Source: Caribbeanibacter sp964518305 (lineage in GTDB: Bacteria; Gemmatimonadota; Gemmatimonadetes; Palauibacterales; Palauibacteraceae). From it: 64,000 nucleotides of DNA. Position 1 is the stretch's first letter. Every line of letters begins with the position of its first letter. The position numbers and the translations under genes are program-made. Positions 23,331 to 31,667 of the stretch are shown here, piece by piece. The DNA is taken from NCBI GenBank assembly GCA_964518305.1, contig CAZFDK010000001.1, forward strand, positions 62,001-126,000, in the 5' to 3' direction. The notes below the pieces were generated by a model. It had not been told where the DNA came from. It did not search any database and was given only the letters and a program-made list of their open reading frames with translations.

Positions 23331-24284
23331 ATGAACGACGACGCTTCCCGCTGTATCTCCTCTCTCGCTTCTGCCCGCTCCGGCGCCGGCCCCTTCCTTC
23401 CGGCCGCGGCGCTGGCCCTGGTGGCCCTCGTGGTGCTCCCTCCGGCCGCGACCGCGCAGCAGGATCTGGATGTCCCCTATGTGCCGACGCCGCCGGAGGT
23501 CGTCTCCCGGATGCTGGAGATGGCCCGTCCCGCCCCCGGTGATACCGTCTACGACCTGGGGTCCGGCGACGGCCGGATCGTCATCACCGCCGCCGAGCGA
23601 TACGGCACGCCGGGCGTCGGCGTGGAACTGGACTCAGGGCGGGTGGCGACGGCCCGTCAGAACGCTGCCGAGGCCGGCGTCTCCGACCTGGTCCGCTTCG
23701 TCCGGGGGGACCTGTTCGAGGCCGACGTCTCCTCCGCGAACGTCGTCACGCTCTACCTCTTCCCCGAGGTCAACCGAAAGCTCCGTCCCAAGCTCTACGA
23801 GCAGCTGGACCCCGATGACCGGGTGGTCTCCCACGACTTCAACATGGGCGAGTGGAGCGCCGACAGCGTGGTGAACATGAGCCGCCGCGACGGCGGCAGC
23901 TCCACCGTATACCTGTGGGTCATGCCGGAGGATGTCGGCGGCACGTGGGAGATGAACCTTCCGGGCGAGCGGACCGTGCGCGTGCGGCTGGACCAGCGCT
24001 ACCAGGAGTTCCGGGCCACCTTTCCGGACGCGCCGGGCGGACAGGTCACCGGGACCCGGGTTCGGGGCGACACGGTCCGCTTCACGCTGCGTGGCGTCCT
24101 GGACGACGGTCCCCTCCGCTTCACGGGGACCGTTGAGGACGGGCGCATGGAGGGGACGACGTCCCTGGACGGGGAGTGGTCGGCGCGCCGGGTGAACGCC
24201 GAGGGCGACTCCTCGATTCTCGGCTGGGAAGGGGACGCCCGCAGCGACTCCGTCAGCGACGCCGGGAGCGACTCCGGCTCGTAG
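23331..24284 (+). CDS. Signal-peptide-bearing class I SAM methyltransferase
   Basis: A 317-residue protein. It opens with a clear signal or anchor segment (FLPAAALALVALVVLPPAATA), followed by a class I methyltransferase core: PTPPEVVSRMLEMA, motif I VYDLGSGDGRIVI, GVELDSGRV and VTLYLFPEVN. The final 110 residues form a separate beta-rich, charge-rich domain (GTRVRGDTVRFTLRGVLDDG). SAM is not expected in the periplasm, so the leader may be an uncleaved anchor leaving the enzyme on the cytoplasmic face. ATG 23331 has GAGGA upstream; GTG 23319 overlaps the nuclease stop and is an alternative. Confidence 0.82.
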   Translation: MNDDASRCISSLASARSGAGPFLPAAALALVALVVLPPAATAQQDLDVPYVPTPPEVVSRMLEMARPAPGDTVYDLGSGDGRIVITAAERYGTPGVGVELDSGRVATARQNAAEAGVSDLVRFVRGDLFEADVSSANVVTLYLFPEVNRKLRPKLYEQLDPDDRVVSHDFNMGEWSADSVVNMSRRDGGSSTVYLWVMPEDVGGTWEMNLPGERTVRVRLDQRYQEFRATFPDAPGGQVTGTRVRGDTVRFTLRGVLDDGPLRFTGTVEDGRMEGTTSLDGEWSARRVNAEGDSSILGWEGDARSDSVSDAGSDSGS

Positions 24285-24311
24285 TCGCGGGCGGCTCGCC
24301 CGTCGTTCGGG

Positions 24312-25646
24312 TCAGTCCGCGGCGTCGGGCCCGGAGATCCGGTAGGAGCAGCCGTCGGCTTCCTTGGCCCGGTACATGGCCCGATCCGCCCATCGGATCA
24401 GCTCTGTCGGGTCGTCCAGGACCTCCTCGCGGGACAGTCCCCGCGGGTCGTCGCCCGCCACCAGGGCGACGCCGATGCTCACGGTGAGGCCGGTGGGCGA
24501 GGCCTCGATCGGGTCCACGCCACCCATCCCGTCACAGATCCGGCGGGCAACCAGCTGTACCTCGTCCACGCTCTCCAGCTCGTGGAGGAGGACGACGAAT
24601 TCGTCGCCTCCGAAGCGCGCCACCGTGTCCCCGTCGCGGACCAGCTCGGAGAGGCGGGCGCCGATCTTCCGGAGCATGTGGTCGCCCACCTCGTGTCCGT
24701 GTCGGTCGTTCACCTCCTTGAAGCCGTCCAGATCCACGAAGAGCACCGCCAGGCACGCTTCCGGCGAGCGCTCGATGCGGGCCAGCGCCTGGTCGAGGCG
24801 GTCGTGAAGGAGGGTCCGGTTCGGAAGGCCCGTGAGGGAGTCGTGGAGCGCCTGCTGTCGGAGCTCCTCCTCCAGCTCCTTCCGGGCCGTCACGTCCCGG
24901 ATGATGGCCTGGATGCCGCGGCGTCCCTCGGGCCCGGGCCGCAGGTTCGTCGTCACGGTGCAGTGGACCAGGTCCCCGTCGGCCCGCCGCAGCTGGAGCT
25001 CGAACCCCTGCACGTATCCGCTCTCCTCGAGTGCCCGCAGGAGCTCCTGTCGGCGGTCGGGGTCCTCGTACAGGTCCTGAGCCCTGAGCTCCTGCAATTC
25101 GTCCCGGGAGTACCCGGTGAGCTCCACGAAGGCGTCGTTGACGCGCCGGAAGTTGCCCTCGGGGTCCGTGAGGACGATGGCGTCGCGGGAATTCTCGAAG
25201 AGCGAGCGGTAGCGCTTCTCGGCCCGGCGCCGCTCCGTGATGTCCCGGACGAAGGCCACGAACCGACCGTCGTCCGCGGCGGGTGTCGGCGCGCTCGTCA
25301 CGTAGAGCTCGGCCCACATGATGTCCCCGGAGGCGGTCACGTACCGCTTGTCGATGCGGTAGTGGGAGATCTCGCCGGCCAGGAGCTGCTCGTAGAGCTC
25401 CACGTCCTTCTGCACGTCGTCCAGGTGAGTGAACTCCACGAAGGTCTTCTCGCGGAGCTCGTCCGCGGAATAGCCGATCATCTCGACGAAGGCGTCGTTG
25501 ACCTCAACCGGACGGCCCTCGTCGTTCACCACGGCGATGCCCACCGGGCTGTCCCGGAAGACGCGCTCCCAGTCGATGGAAGCGGCCGAGGCCTCTCCGC
25601 CGGGCAGTCCCCGTCGGGCCGGTCGCTCCTCGTCCGACGCGCTCAC
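24312..25646 (-). CDS. PAS-PAS-GGDEF diguanylate cyclase
   Basis: A 444-residue sensor that should make cyclic-di-GMP from GTP. Two PAS domains (about residues 25-140 and 145-260) each end in a PAC-like block (FVRDITERRRAE, IIRDVTARKELE). The GGDEF domain follows, with the intact active site RFGGDEFVV (GGDEF at 346-350) and the inhibitory I-site RDGD at 337-340, five residues before it. There is no membrane segment, so it senses a cytoplasmic signal. GTG 25646 overlaps the upstream deacylase stop by four bases, making it the last gene of the fusA-rimB-rimK unit and implying its output serves the same function. Confidence 0.93.
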   Translation of the reverse strand: MSASDEERPARRGLPGGEASAASIDWERVFRDSPVGIAVVNDEGRPVEVNDAFVEMIGYSADELREKTFVEFTHLDDVQKDVELYEQLLAGEISHYRIDKRYVTASGDIMWAELYVTSAPTPAADDGRFVAFVRDITERRRAEKRYRSLFENSRDAIVLTDPEGNFRRVNDAFVELTGYSRDELQELRAQDLYEDPDRRQELLRALEESGYVQGFELQLRRADGDLVHCTVTTNLRPGPEGRRGIQAIIRDVTARKELEEELRQQALHDSLTGLPNRTLLHDRLDQALARIERSPEACLAVLFVDLDGFKEVNDRHGHEVGDHMLRKIGARLSELVRDGDTVARFGGDEFVVLLHELESVDEVQLVARRICDGMGGVDPIEASPTGLTVSIGVALVAGDDPRGLSREEVLDDPTELIRWADRAMYRAKEADGCSYRISGPDAAD

Positions 25647-26581
25647 TCCTCCACTCCGGCCAGGTGCACGAGGGCGTCACCCCGGTTCACCAGCGGGTTC
25701 AGGGTGTGTCCGATCACGATTCCCGGCGCCCGACAGCGGACCACGGCCTTGCGGTCGCCGAAGGAGTTCGAGATGAGAGCCATCCGCTCGCCGTCCTCGA
25801 TTCGGTCGCCGGCCGCCACGTCCAGGTGTAGAATGCCGCTCCGCGAGGCCCGGATCCACCGCGTCTCGCGCGACGTTCGGCACTCGGGTTCCTCCGTCGC
25901 GCCCACGTGGCACATGTCCAGGCACTCGAGTGTCCGGAGCGTGCCTGCGACGCCGACGTCGACGGCCCGGGGACCGAAGCGCCGGGCCTCGCCGCCCTCG
26001 TAGAGCAGCACGGAGACATCCTCCTCCGCGGCCGCCTGCCGGAGCGAACCGTCGCGCAGGCCGGCGTGGACCGCCACGGGCGCCGAGAACGCCATGGCAC
26101 AGCGGCGCGTCTCCTCGTCGTCCAGGTTCGCACGGATTTGGGGCAGGTTGGTGCGGTCGTCCGACCCGGCGTGGAAGTCGATGCCGTAGTCGCACCTTCG
26201 GACGACCTCCTCCATGAAGAGATGGGCCAGCCGGGAAGCGAGGGAGCCGCTCTCCCGTCCGGGGAAGGCACGATTGAGGTCGCGGCGGTCCGGAAGGTAG
26301 CGCGACTCGTTGATGAACCCGAAGACGTTGACAATGGGCACGGAAATCAGGTCCCCCGCCAGCCCGTCGGGGTCGAGCTCCTCCATGACGCGGCGGATGA
26401 TCTCCACCCCCACCACCTCGTCACCGTGCACCGCTCCGCTGAGCCAGATGCCGGGTCCCGGCGAGGAGCCGCAGAGGACCTCCACGGGCAGGGAGAGCAG
26501 GTTGCCGGTGGCCAGCCGGGCCACCGGGAGCTCGATTCGCCGGCGCTCGCCTCGTTCGATCGACTCGCCACCGATCTCCAT
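25643..26581 (-). CDS. Succinylglutamate desuccinylase/aspartoacylase family protein
   Basis: A 312-residue zinc carboxypeptidase-like deacylase. It has the ligand motif SGAVHGDEVVGVE (His and Glu), NVFGFINESRYLPDRRDLNRAFPG, and the third ligand region YGIDFHAGSDDRTNLPQIR. The C-terminal third is beta-rich, as in AstE/AspA. Relatives of this type commonly sit beside RimK-like ATP-grasp ligases, where they are thought to remove or process amino-acid caps. Its start overlaps the rimK stop by one base (TGATG), and its stop overlaps the next start. The substrate is unknown; a glutamyl or acyl-glutamate group is the natural guess. Confidence 0.9.
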   Translation of the reverse strand: MEIGGESIERGERRRIELPVARLATGNLLSLPVEVLCGSSPGPGIWLSGAVHGDEVVGVEIIRRVMEELDPDGLAGDLISVPIVNVFGFINESRYLPDRRDLNRAFPGRESGSLASRLAHLFMEEVVRRCDYGIDFHAGSDDRTNLPQIRANLDDEETRRCAMAFSAPVAVHAGLRDGSLRQAAAEEDVSVLLYEGGEARRFGPRAVDVGVAGTLRTLECLDMCHVGATEEPECRTSRETRWIRASRSGILHLDVAAGDRIEDGERMALISNSFGDRKAVVRCRAPGIVIGHTLNPLVNRGDALVHLAGVEE

Positions 26582-27495
26582 CAGCCCTGGATGCGGTCCC
26601 GCGTCCGCTCCTCGGGGGAGAGGGCGTCGTGGCTCCGCTCCACGTAGCCGATGATCCGCTCGGCCACGTCGACGTCCGTGGAGGCCTCGATCCCCTTCAG
26701 GCCCGGCGAAGAGTTCACCTCGAGCACCAGCGGCCCCCGCTCGGATTCCAGCAGGTCCACGCCCGCCACGCCCAGGCCGAGCGCGTTGGCAGCCTGCACG
26801 GCGGACCGACGCTGCTCTTCGCTGAGCTCCACCGCCTCGGCCGATCCCCCCCGATGCAGGTTCGACCGAAACTCGCCGGGCGCGGCGTGCCGGCGCATGG
26901 CGGCCACCACCTCGCCGCCCACCACGAGGGCCCGGATGTCGTCGCCGCCGGCCTCCTCGATGAATTCCTGCACCAGGAAGTTGGCGTCCAGCTCCTGGAA
27001 CGCCCCGATTACCGAGGAGGCGGCCTTCCTCGTTTCCGCCAGGACGACGCCGAGGCCCTGCGTGGCCTCCAGGAGCTTCACCACCACCGGCGCACCGCCC
27101 ACTGCCTCCAGGAGGCTGTGGGCGTCCTTCGGTGAGCGCGCGAAGCTGGTCTCCGGCAGCCCGGTGCCCTCCCGCGAGAGGATCTGGAGCGACCGGAGCT
27201 TGTCGCGGGACCGTGCGATGGCCTGCGACTCGTTGGCGCTGAAGACGCCTGCCATCTCGAACTGGCGCACCACGGCGGTGCCGTAGAAGGTGATCGAGGC
27301 ACCGATGCGGGGGATCACGGCGTCGAACGACAGAGTCTCGTCCCCGAAGTGGACCGTGGGCTCCTCCGAAGCGATCCGCATGTAGCAGCGGGCCGTGTCC
27401 ACGATCCAGGTATCGTGTCCCCGCCCCTCGGCGGCCTCCTTCAGCCGGCTGGTCGAGTAGAGGCTCTTCTTACGGGACAGGATTCCGATCTTCAT
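26581..27495 (-). CDS. rimK: RimK-type alpha-L-glutamate ligase
   Basis: An ATP-grasp ligase of 304 residues that, in its best-known form, adds glutamates to the C-terminus of ribosomal protein S6. It begins KIGILSRKKSLYSTSRLKEA, the conserved RimK start. Further motifs are DAVIPRIGASITFYG, the ATP-grasp strand VVVKLLEATQGLGV, FLVQEFIEEAGGDDIRALVV, and the metal site VLEVNSSPGLKGIE. Length and motifs match E. coli RimK (300 aa). It overlaps the RimB-like gene by four bases and the deacylase by one. The adjacent diguanylate cyclase is notable because RimK of Pseudomonas is reported to respond to cyclic-di-GMP. Confidence 0.95.
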   Translation of the reverse strand: MKIGILSRKKSLYSTSRLKEAAEGRGHDTWIVDTARCYMRIASEEPTVHFGDETLSFDAVIPRIGASITFYGTAVVRQFEMAGVFSANESQAIARSRDKLRSLQILSREGTGLPETSFARSPKDAHSLLEAVGGAPVVVKLLEATQGLGVVLAETRKAASSVIGAFQELDANFLVQEFIEEAGGDDIRALVVGGEVVAAMRRHAAPGEFRSNLHRGGSAEAVELSEEQRRSAVQAANALGLGVAGVDLLESERGPLVLEVNSSPGLKGIEASTDVDVAERIIGYVERSHDALSPEERTRDRIQG

Positions 27496-27992
27496 CCTTC
27501 CTCCGGATCCTCCTTTCGAACCTCCGGCTCACGAATCTCCGGCTTCCCTCCGAGAAAGGACCGGCCGGGATCGACGACGAACCGTCCCCGGATGGCCTGC
27601 CGGCCCAGGAGCATGCGAAAGCCCATGAGATCGCGGCGGATGAGGGAGAGCTCGATGGGCCATCGCTGGCCCAGAAGCGACACCCCGGTCTCGATCACGG
27701 GACGCACGGTCTCGGTGCCCGTCGAGGAGCGGACGCTGCGGCGATCAACGAGCTCCGCCTCGACGGGAATCCGTACCGAGGTGTCGCGCTGCAGGGGGTG
27801 AGCCTCGAAGCGCACCATCTCCCGGCCATCCCGCTGGAAGCGCTCCAGGCCGAACGCGTGGAGCGAGGAGGTTCGCGCCCCCGTGTCGATCTTGGCCTTG
27901 ATCCGGTCGACCCCGAGCTCCGGGAACTTCACCCACTCGCGCCACCCGATCACCGGCCGCTCCGGCGGCGGCCGCTCGCGGCCGTCAGCCAC
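27492..27992 (-). CDS. rimB: RimB-like retropepsin-type protease (DUF785)
   Basis: A 166-residue protein of the family annotated as ATP-dependent zinc protease or RimB. It contains the aspartic-protease-like motif IKAKIDTGARTSSLHAFG and the second conserved block GFRMLLGRQAIRGRFVVDP. A WREWVKFPELGV segment precedes the active site, as in the family. In Pseudomonas the RimB protein acts with RimK on S6 tail modification. GTG 27992 overlaps the flavoprotein stop by eight bases, and its own stop overlaps rimK by four. The 25-residue charged C-terminal tail is unlike that of short homologues. Confidence 0.9.
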   Translation of the reverse strand: MADGRERPPPERPVIGWREWVKFPELGVDRIKAKIDTGARTSSLHAFGLERFQRDGREMVRFEAHPLQRDTSVRIPVEAELVDRRSVRSSTGTETVRPVIETGVSLLGQRWPIELSLIRRDLMGFRMLLGRQAIRGRFVVDPGRSFLGGKPEIREPEVRKEDPEEG

Positions 27993-29214
27993 GGCCGTCC
28001 GCCAGCGCGTCGAACACGCTCTCCACCTGGTCCCATCCGGTGGTCATGAGGAACGTGTTGTTCCGCCCGTAGGACTTCTCGCCGAGGATGTAGAAGTCCG
28101 GCTCGGGATTCTCCAGGACTCCGGCCCCGTGGCTCTCCTGATCCAGGCAGTCCGTCGCGTCCGAGGCCAGGAGCTCTGCGGCGAGGCTCATGGGAGCGGC
28201 GGTGGCGTAGCACTCGTGCACCTGCAGCTGGCGGTAGAGGGTGTGGTCGCCCACGTAGCCGGTGAGCGAGACAATCCGGTCCACCTCCACTGGCTCGACG
28301 GAGTTGTCGCCGCGGCGGAGGTCGACCCGGATCCGGTCCCCACTGCGGGCGAGGCGGTCGACCACCACGCCACTGTGCATACGAAATCCTGCCGGGGAAT
28401 CGGCCGCCAGCTCGGCGGCTCGGGAGGTCAGGCGGTCCCGGGCCGGAAGCGGATCGTCGTCGACGGCGTACCATCCCGGATCCTCGGAGCGGAGTCCCCA
28501 GTGGATCCGGCTCCCGCTGTCCGAGTCCACGAGCTCCGCGAGATCTCGCGCCGCGGTCTGTGCCGAGTGCCCGGCGCCCACGAGGAGAACGTCTCGTCCC
28601 CTCCACGCGCCCGGATTCCCGGCGACGTCCGGCGGGTGCCGACGGATGCGGTCGTCGAGCGCGCGCTCGCCGGGGGCGGGGATCCCGCCCTCGCCCAGGG
28701 CGTTCGGCCGTCCGAACGTGCCGGTGCAGTCGAGCACCACGTCGGCGTCGGCCACGCGCTCCCGGCCGCCGGGCCCCTCCAGGAGGAGTCGGAAGGGTTG
28801 CCGCTCGCGCTCCGGCGCACCGATGGCCTCGTGCTTGAGCAGCCCCTTCCGCCCCACCGCCACGACCCGCGTCTCGAGGCGGAGGCGGTCGCCGACCTCC
28901 GGGAGATCGGCGACGGGCTCCAGCAGGCGCGCCACGAGCTCGCCTCCCGTCGGGCACTCATCGCCCGTGGGCACGTCCACGCCGCGCTCCGAGAGCCGCT
29001 CGCGCATCCGGGGCGAGGCGTTCATCGACCAGGGGGAGAAGAGCTGCACGTGGCCCCAGCGGCGGACATGGGCGGCCGGGGCCGACCCGGCCTCGTACAC
29101 GGTGAAGGGCCAGCCGCGCTCGGAGGCGGCCAGAGCGGCGTCCAGGCCCACGGGGCCCGCGCCCAGGATCGCTACCTTGGGGCCCCGTTCCGCTCCGGGA
29201 GATCCTGTGCTCAT
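27985..29214 (-). CDS. FAD-dependent oxidoreductase (ArsO/FMO-like)
   Basis: A 409-residue flavoprotein, paralogous to the one at 15506-16969. It shows the FAD site VAILGAGPVGLDAALAASER, the NAD(P) site VLLVGAGHSAQTAARDLAEL, a SLTGYVGD segment and the C-terminal FYILGEKSYGRNNTFLMTTG. It lacks the doubled cysteines of its paralogue. ATG 29214 follows fusA by 14 bases with GGGGAGA between, and its stop overlaps rimB, so it belongs to the translation/RimK operon. It may be a monooxygenase or reductase acting on a small substrate or a protein residue; nothing in the sequence decides. Confidence 0.87.
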   Translation of the reverse strand: MSTGSPGAERGPKVAILGAGPVGLDAALAASERGWPFTVYEAGSAPAAHVRRWGHVQLFSPWSMNASPRMRERLSERGVDVPTGDECPTGGELVARLLEPVADLPEVGDRLRLETRVVAVGRKGLLKHEAIGAPERERQPFRLLLEGPGGRERVADADVVLDCTGTFGRPNALGEGGIPAPGERALDDRIRRHPPDVAGNPGAWRGRDVLLVGAGHSAQTAARDLAELVDSDSGSRIHWGLRSEDPGWYAVDDDPLPARDRLTSRAAELAADSPAGFRMHSGVVVDRLARSGDRIRVDLRRGDNSVEPVEVDRIVSLTGYVGDHTLYRQLQVHECYATAAPMSLAAELLASDATDCLDQESHGAGVLENPEPDFYILGEKSYGRNNTFLMTTGWDQVESVFDALADGRG

Positions 29215-29228
29215 TCGGATCTCCCCGA

Positions 29229-31346
29229 TCAGGCGGGGACGACTTCCTCCTCGCCGATGATCTCGCGAGCCACCTCGTCGTCCACCGGCTCGTACTCGCC
29301 GAACTGCATCGTGTAATCGGCGCGGCCCGAGGTGATGGTCCGGAGGTCGGTGGAGTAACCGAACATCTCGGACAGCGGGACGCGGGCGTGGACCACCTGG
29401 TCGTTGCCACGCTGATCCATGCTGCCCACCTGTCCACGCCGGCTGCCCAGGTCGCTGATCACGTCGCCCATGTACTTCTCGGGGGTGATCACCTCGACCT
29501 CCATGACGGGCTCCAGGAGGACGGGGTCGGCCAGCCGGGCGGCGGCCTTGAACGCCCGCTTGCCGGCCACCTCGAAGGCTACCTCGCTCGAGTCCACGTC
29601 GTGGTGCGAGCCGTCGTGGAGGGTCACCTTGCAGTCGATCATCGGATACCCGGCGATGACGCCCTCCTCCATGGCCTGCCGGCACCCGTCCTCCACGGAC
29701 GGGATGAAGTCCTTCGGGATGTCGCCGCCGGTGATCTTGTTCTCGAAGACCAGGCCCTCGCCGGGATCGGAGCGCTCGAGATCGATGACGCAGTGTCCGT
29801 ACTGACCGCGTCCGCCGGACTGCTTGATCAGCTCGCCCTCGACGTCCTGGGCCGAGCTGCGAATCGTCTCCCGGTAGGCGACCTCCGGGCGGCCGATCTT
29901 GGCGTCGACATTGAACTCGCGCTCGAGACGGTCGACGAGCACCTCCAGATGGAGCTCTCCCATCCCGGCGATGATGGTCTGGTTCGTCTCCGGGTCGCTA
30001 TGCACCTGGAAGGTGGGGTCCTCGTCGGAAAGCGCCTGCAGGGCCTCGCTGAGCCGCCGCCGGTCGTCGCTGGACTTCGGCTCGATGGCCACCCGGATCA
30101 CCGGCTCCGGGAAGTCCATGGACTCCAGCTTGATCGGATGGTCCGGGTCGCAGAGCGTGTGCCCGGTCTTGGTGTGGTCGAGGCCGATGGCGGCGCAGAT
30201 GTCCCCCGCGCGGGCCTCGTCCAGCTCCTCGCGCTTGTCGGCGTGGATGTGCACGAGCCGCGAGACGCGCTCCTGCTCGTCGGTGATCGGATTTTGGACG
30301 TAGGAGCCGGCCTCCAGCGTTCCCGAGTACACGCGCAGGAACGTCAGCTTCCCGGCGTACTTGTCCGCCGTGACCTTGAAGGCCAGGGCGGCGAAGGGGC
30401 CATCCGGGTCGGGCTGCCGGGTGCGGACCTCCTCCTCGTCGTCCGGCGCCATGCCCTGCACGGCGGGCCGGTCGGGGGGGGAAGGCAGGTAGTCGATGAC
30501 GGCGTCCAGCAGCTGCTGCACGCCCTTGTTCTTCAGCGCCGAGCCCGCCAGGACCGGAGTGACGTACTGCTCCAGCGTCGCCTTCCGGAGGGCCCGCTGC
30601 AGCATGTCCTCCGAGATCGGGTCGTCCTCGAGGTAGGCCAGCATCAGCTCGTCGTCGTGGTCGGCCACGGCGTCCACCAGCTCGTGCCGGAGGTCGTGGA
30701 TCTTCTCCTCGAGATCCTCCGGAACAGGGCGCTCCTCCCACTCGACGCCCAGCTCGTCCTCCCAGATGTAAGCTTTCTCGCGGATGACGTCGACGACGCC
30801 CTGAAAGTCGTCGCCGGAGCCGATGGGCCACTGGATCGGGACGGGGTTCGCCTCCAGGCGCTCCTCCATCATCCCCACGACGCCCTCGAAGTCGGCGCCG
30901 GCACGGTCCATCTTGTTGACGAAGGCGATCCGCGGGACCTCGTACCGGTCGGCCTGGCGCCAGACCGTCTCGGACTGGGGCTCCACGCCACCCACGCCGC
31001 AGTACAGCGCCACGGCGCCGTCGAGCACGCGCAGGCTGCGCTCCACCTCGACGGTGAAGTCCACGTGGCCCGGCGTGTCGATGATGTTGATGCGGTGCTC
31101 CTCGTCCTCCCGCTCCCAGAAGCAGGTGGTGGCGGCGGAGGTGATCGTGATGCCCCGCTCCTTCTCCTGCTCCATGAAGTCCATGGTCGCATCCCCGTGA
31201 TGTACCTCGCCCATCCGGTGCAGGAGGCCGGTGTAGAAGAGGATGCGCTCGGTGAGCGTCGTCTTGCCGGCATCGATGTGTGCCATGATGCCGATGTTCC
31301 GGAGACGCTCGAGCGGGACCTGTTTCGGGGCTTGACTGCTTGACAT
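29229..31346 (-). CDS. fusA: Translation elongation factor G
   Basis: A 705-residue GTPase that moves tRNAs and mRNA on the ribosome. G-motifs are intact: AHIDAGKTT (G1, residues 22-30), the switch I segment RGITITSAAT, DTPGHVDF (G3), NKMD (G4) and GSALKNKGVQ (G5). Domains II-V follow, with GGRGQYGHCVIDLE and the domain IV loop. The length is normal. It is not in a str operon (no rpsL, rpsG or tuf nearby); instead it heads the flavoprotein-rimB-rimK-deacylase-cyclase unit. It may be the only EF-G or a second, specialised copy. Confidence 0.95.
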   Translation of the reverse strand: MSSSQAPKQVPLERLRNIGIMAHIDAGKTTLTERILFYTGLLHRMGEVHHGDATMDFMEQEKERGITITSAATTCFWEREDEEHRINIIDTPGHVDFTVEVERSLRVLDGAVALYCGVGGVEPQSETVWRQADRYEVPRIAFVNKMDRAGADFEGVVGMMEERLEANPVPIQWPIGSGDDFQGVVDVIREKAYIWEDELGVEWEERPVPEDLEEKIHDLRHELVDAVADHDDELMLAYLEDDPISEDMLQRALRKATLEQYVTPVLAGSALKNKGVQQLLDAVIDYLPSPPDRPAVQGMAPDDEEEVRTRQPDPDGPFAALAFKVTADKYAGKLTFLRVYSGTLEAGSYVQNPITDEQERVSRLVHIHADKREELDEARAGDICAAIGLDHTKTGHTLCDPDHPIKLESMDFPEPVIRVAIEPKSSDDRRRLSEALQALSDEDPTFQVHSDPETNQTIIAGMGELHLEVLVDRLEREFNVDAKIGRPEVAYRETIRSSAQDVEGELIKQSGGRGQYGHCVIDLERSDPGEGLVFENKITGGDIPKDFIPSVEDGCRQAMEEGVIAGYPMIDCKVTLHDGSHHDVDSSEVAFEVAGKRAFKAAARLADPVLLEPVMEVEVITPEKYMGDVISDLGSRRGQVGSMDQRGNDQVVHARVPLSEMFGYSTDLRTITSGRADYTMQFGEYEPVDDEVAREIIGEEEVVPA

Positions 31347-31667
31347 GGCGGATCGTTCCGATGTGTGGACTCAGAGCCGACGCCCGGCGGGTGCTCGCAG
31401 GACGACATCTCGCTCGCAGAGCGAGACACGTTCGCCGCGACAGCCGGCCGCCTCGTCCGTCTCGGCGAAGCCAGGCCCCCGCGGGCTGGCACCTTCGGGC
31501 ACTCAGGGGGACACTGGATCCGCTCGTGGAGCGGACCCGCACCGTGAACCGCCTACGTTACAGCGGAAAAACTGTTCCAGCGCATCCGTCCTCCCCGAAC
31601 GTCCGGGCGGCGTCGGGAAGAACCTCCGGACGGGCCCTGCTTTCGGGCACGTGGCAGGGGATGTCGG
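31347..31667. other. Intergenic region upstream of fusA
   Basis: These 321 bases lie between the nitroreductase stop and the fusA start, both on the minus strand. The fusA promoter should lie here. I could not identify a convincing -35/-10 pair or leader hairpin, and no gene is supported. Confidence 0.4.

Noticed and set aside
29388..31343. Long plus-strand frame (651 codons) opposite fusA
   Set aside because: Shadow caused by GC-rich codon bias; EF-G on the minus strand has all G-motifs.
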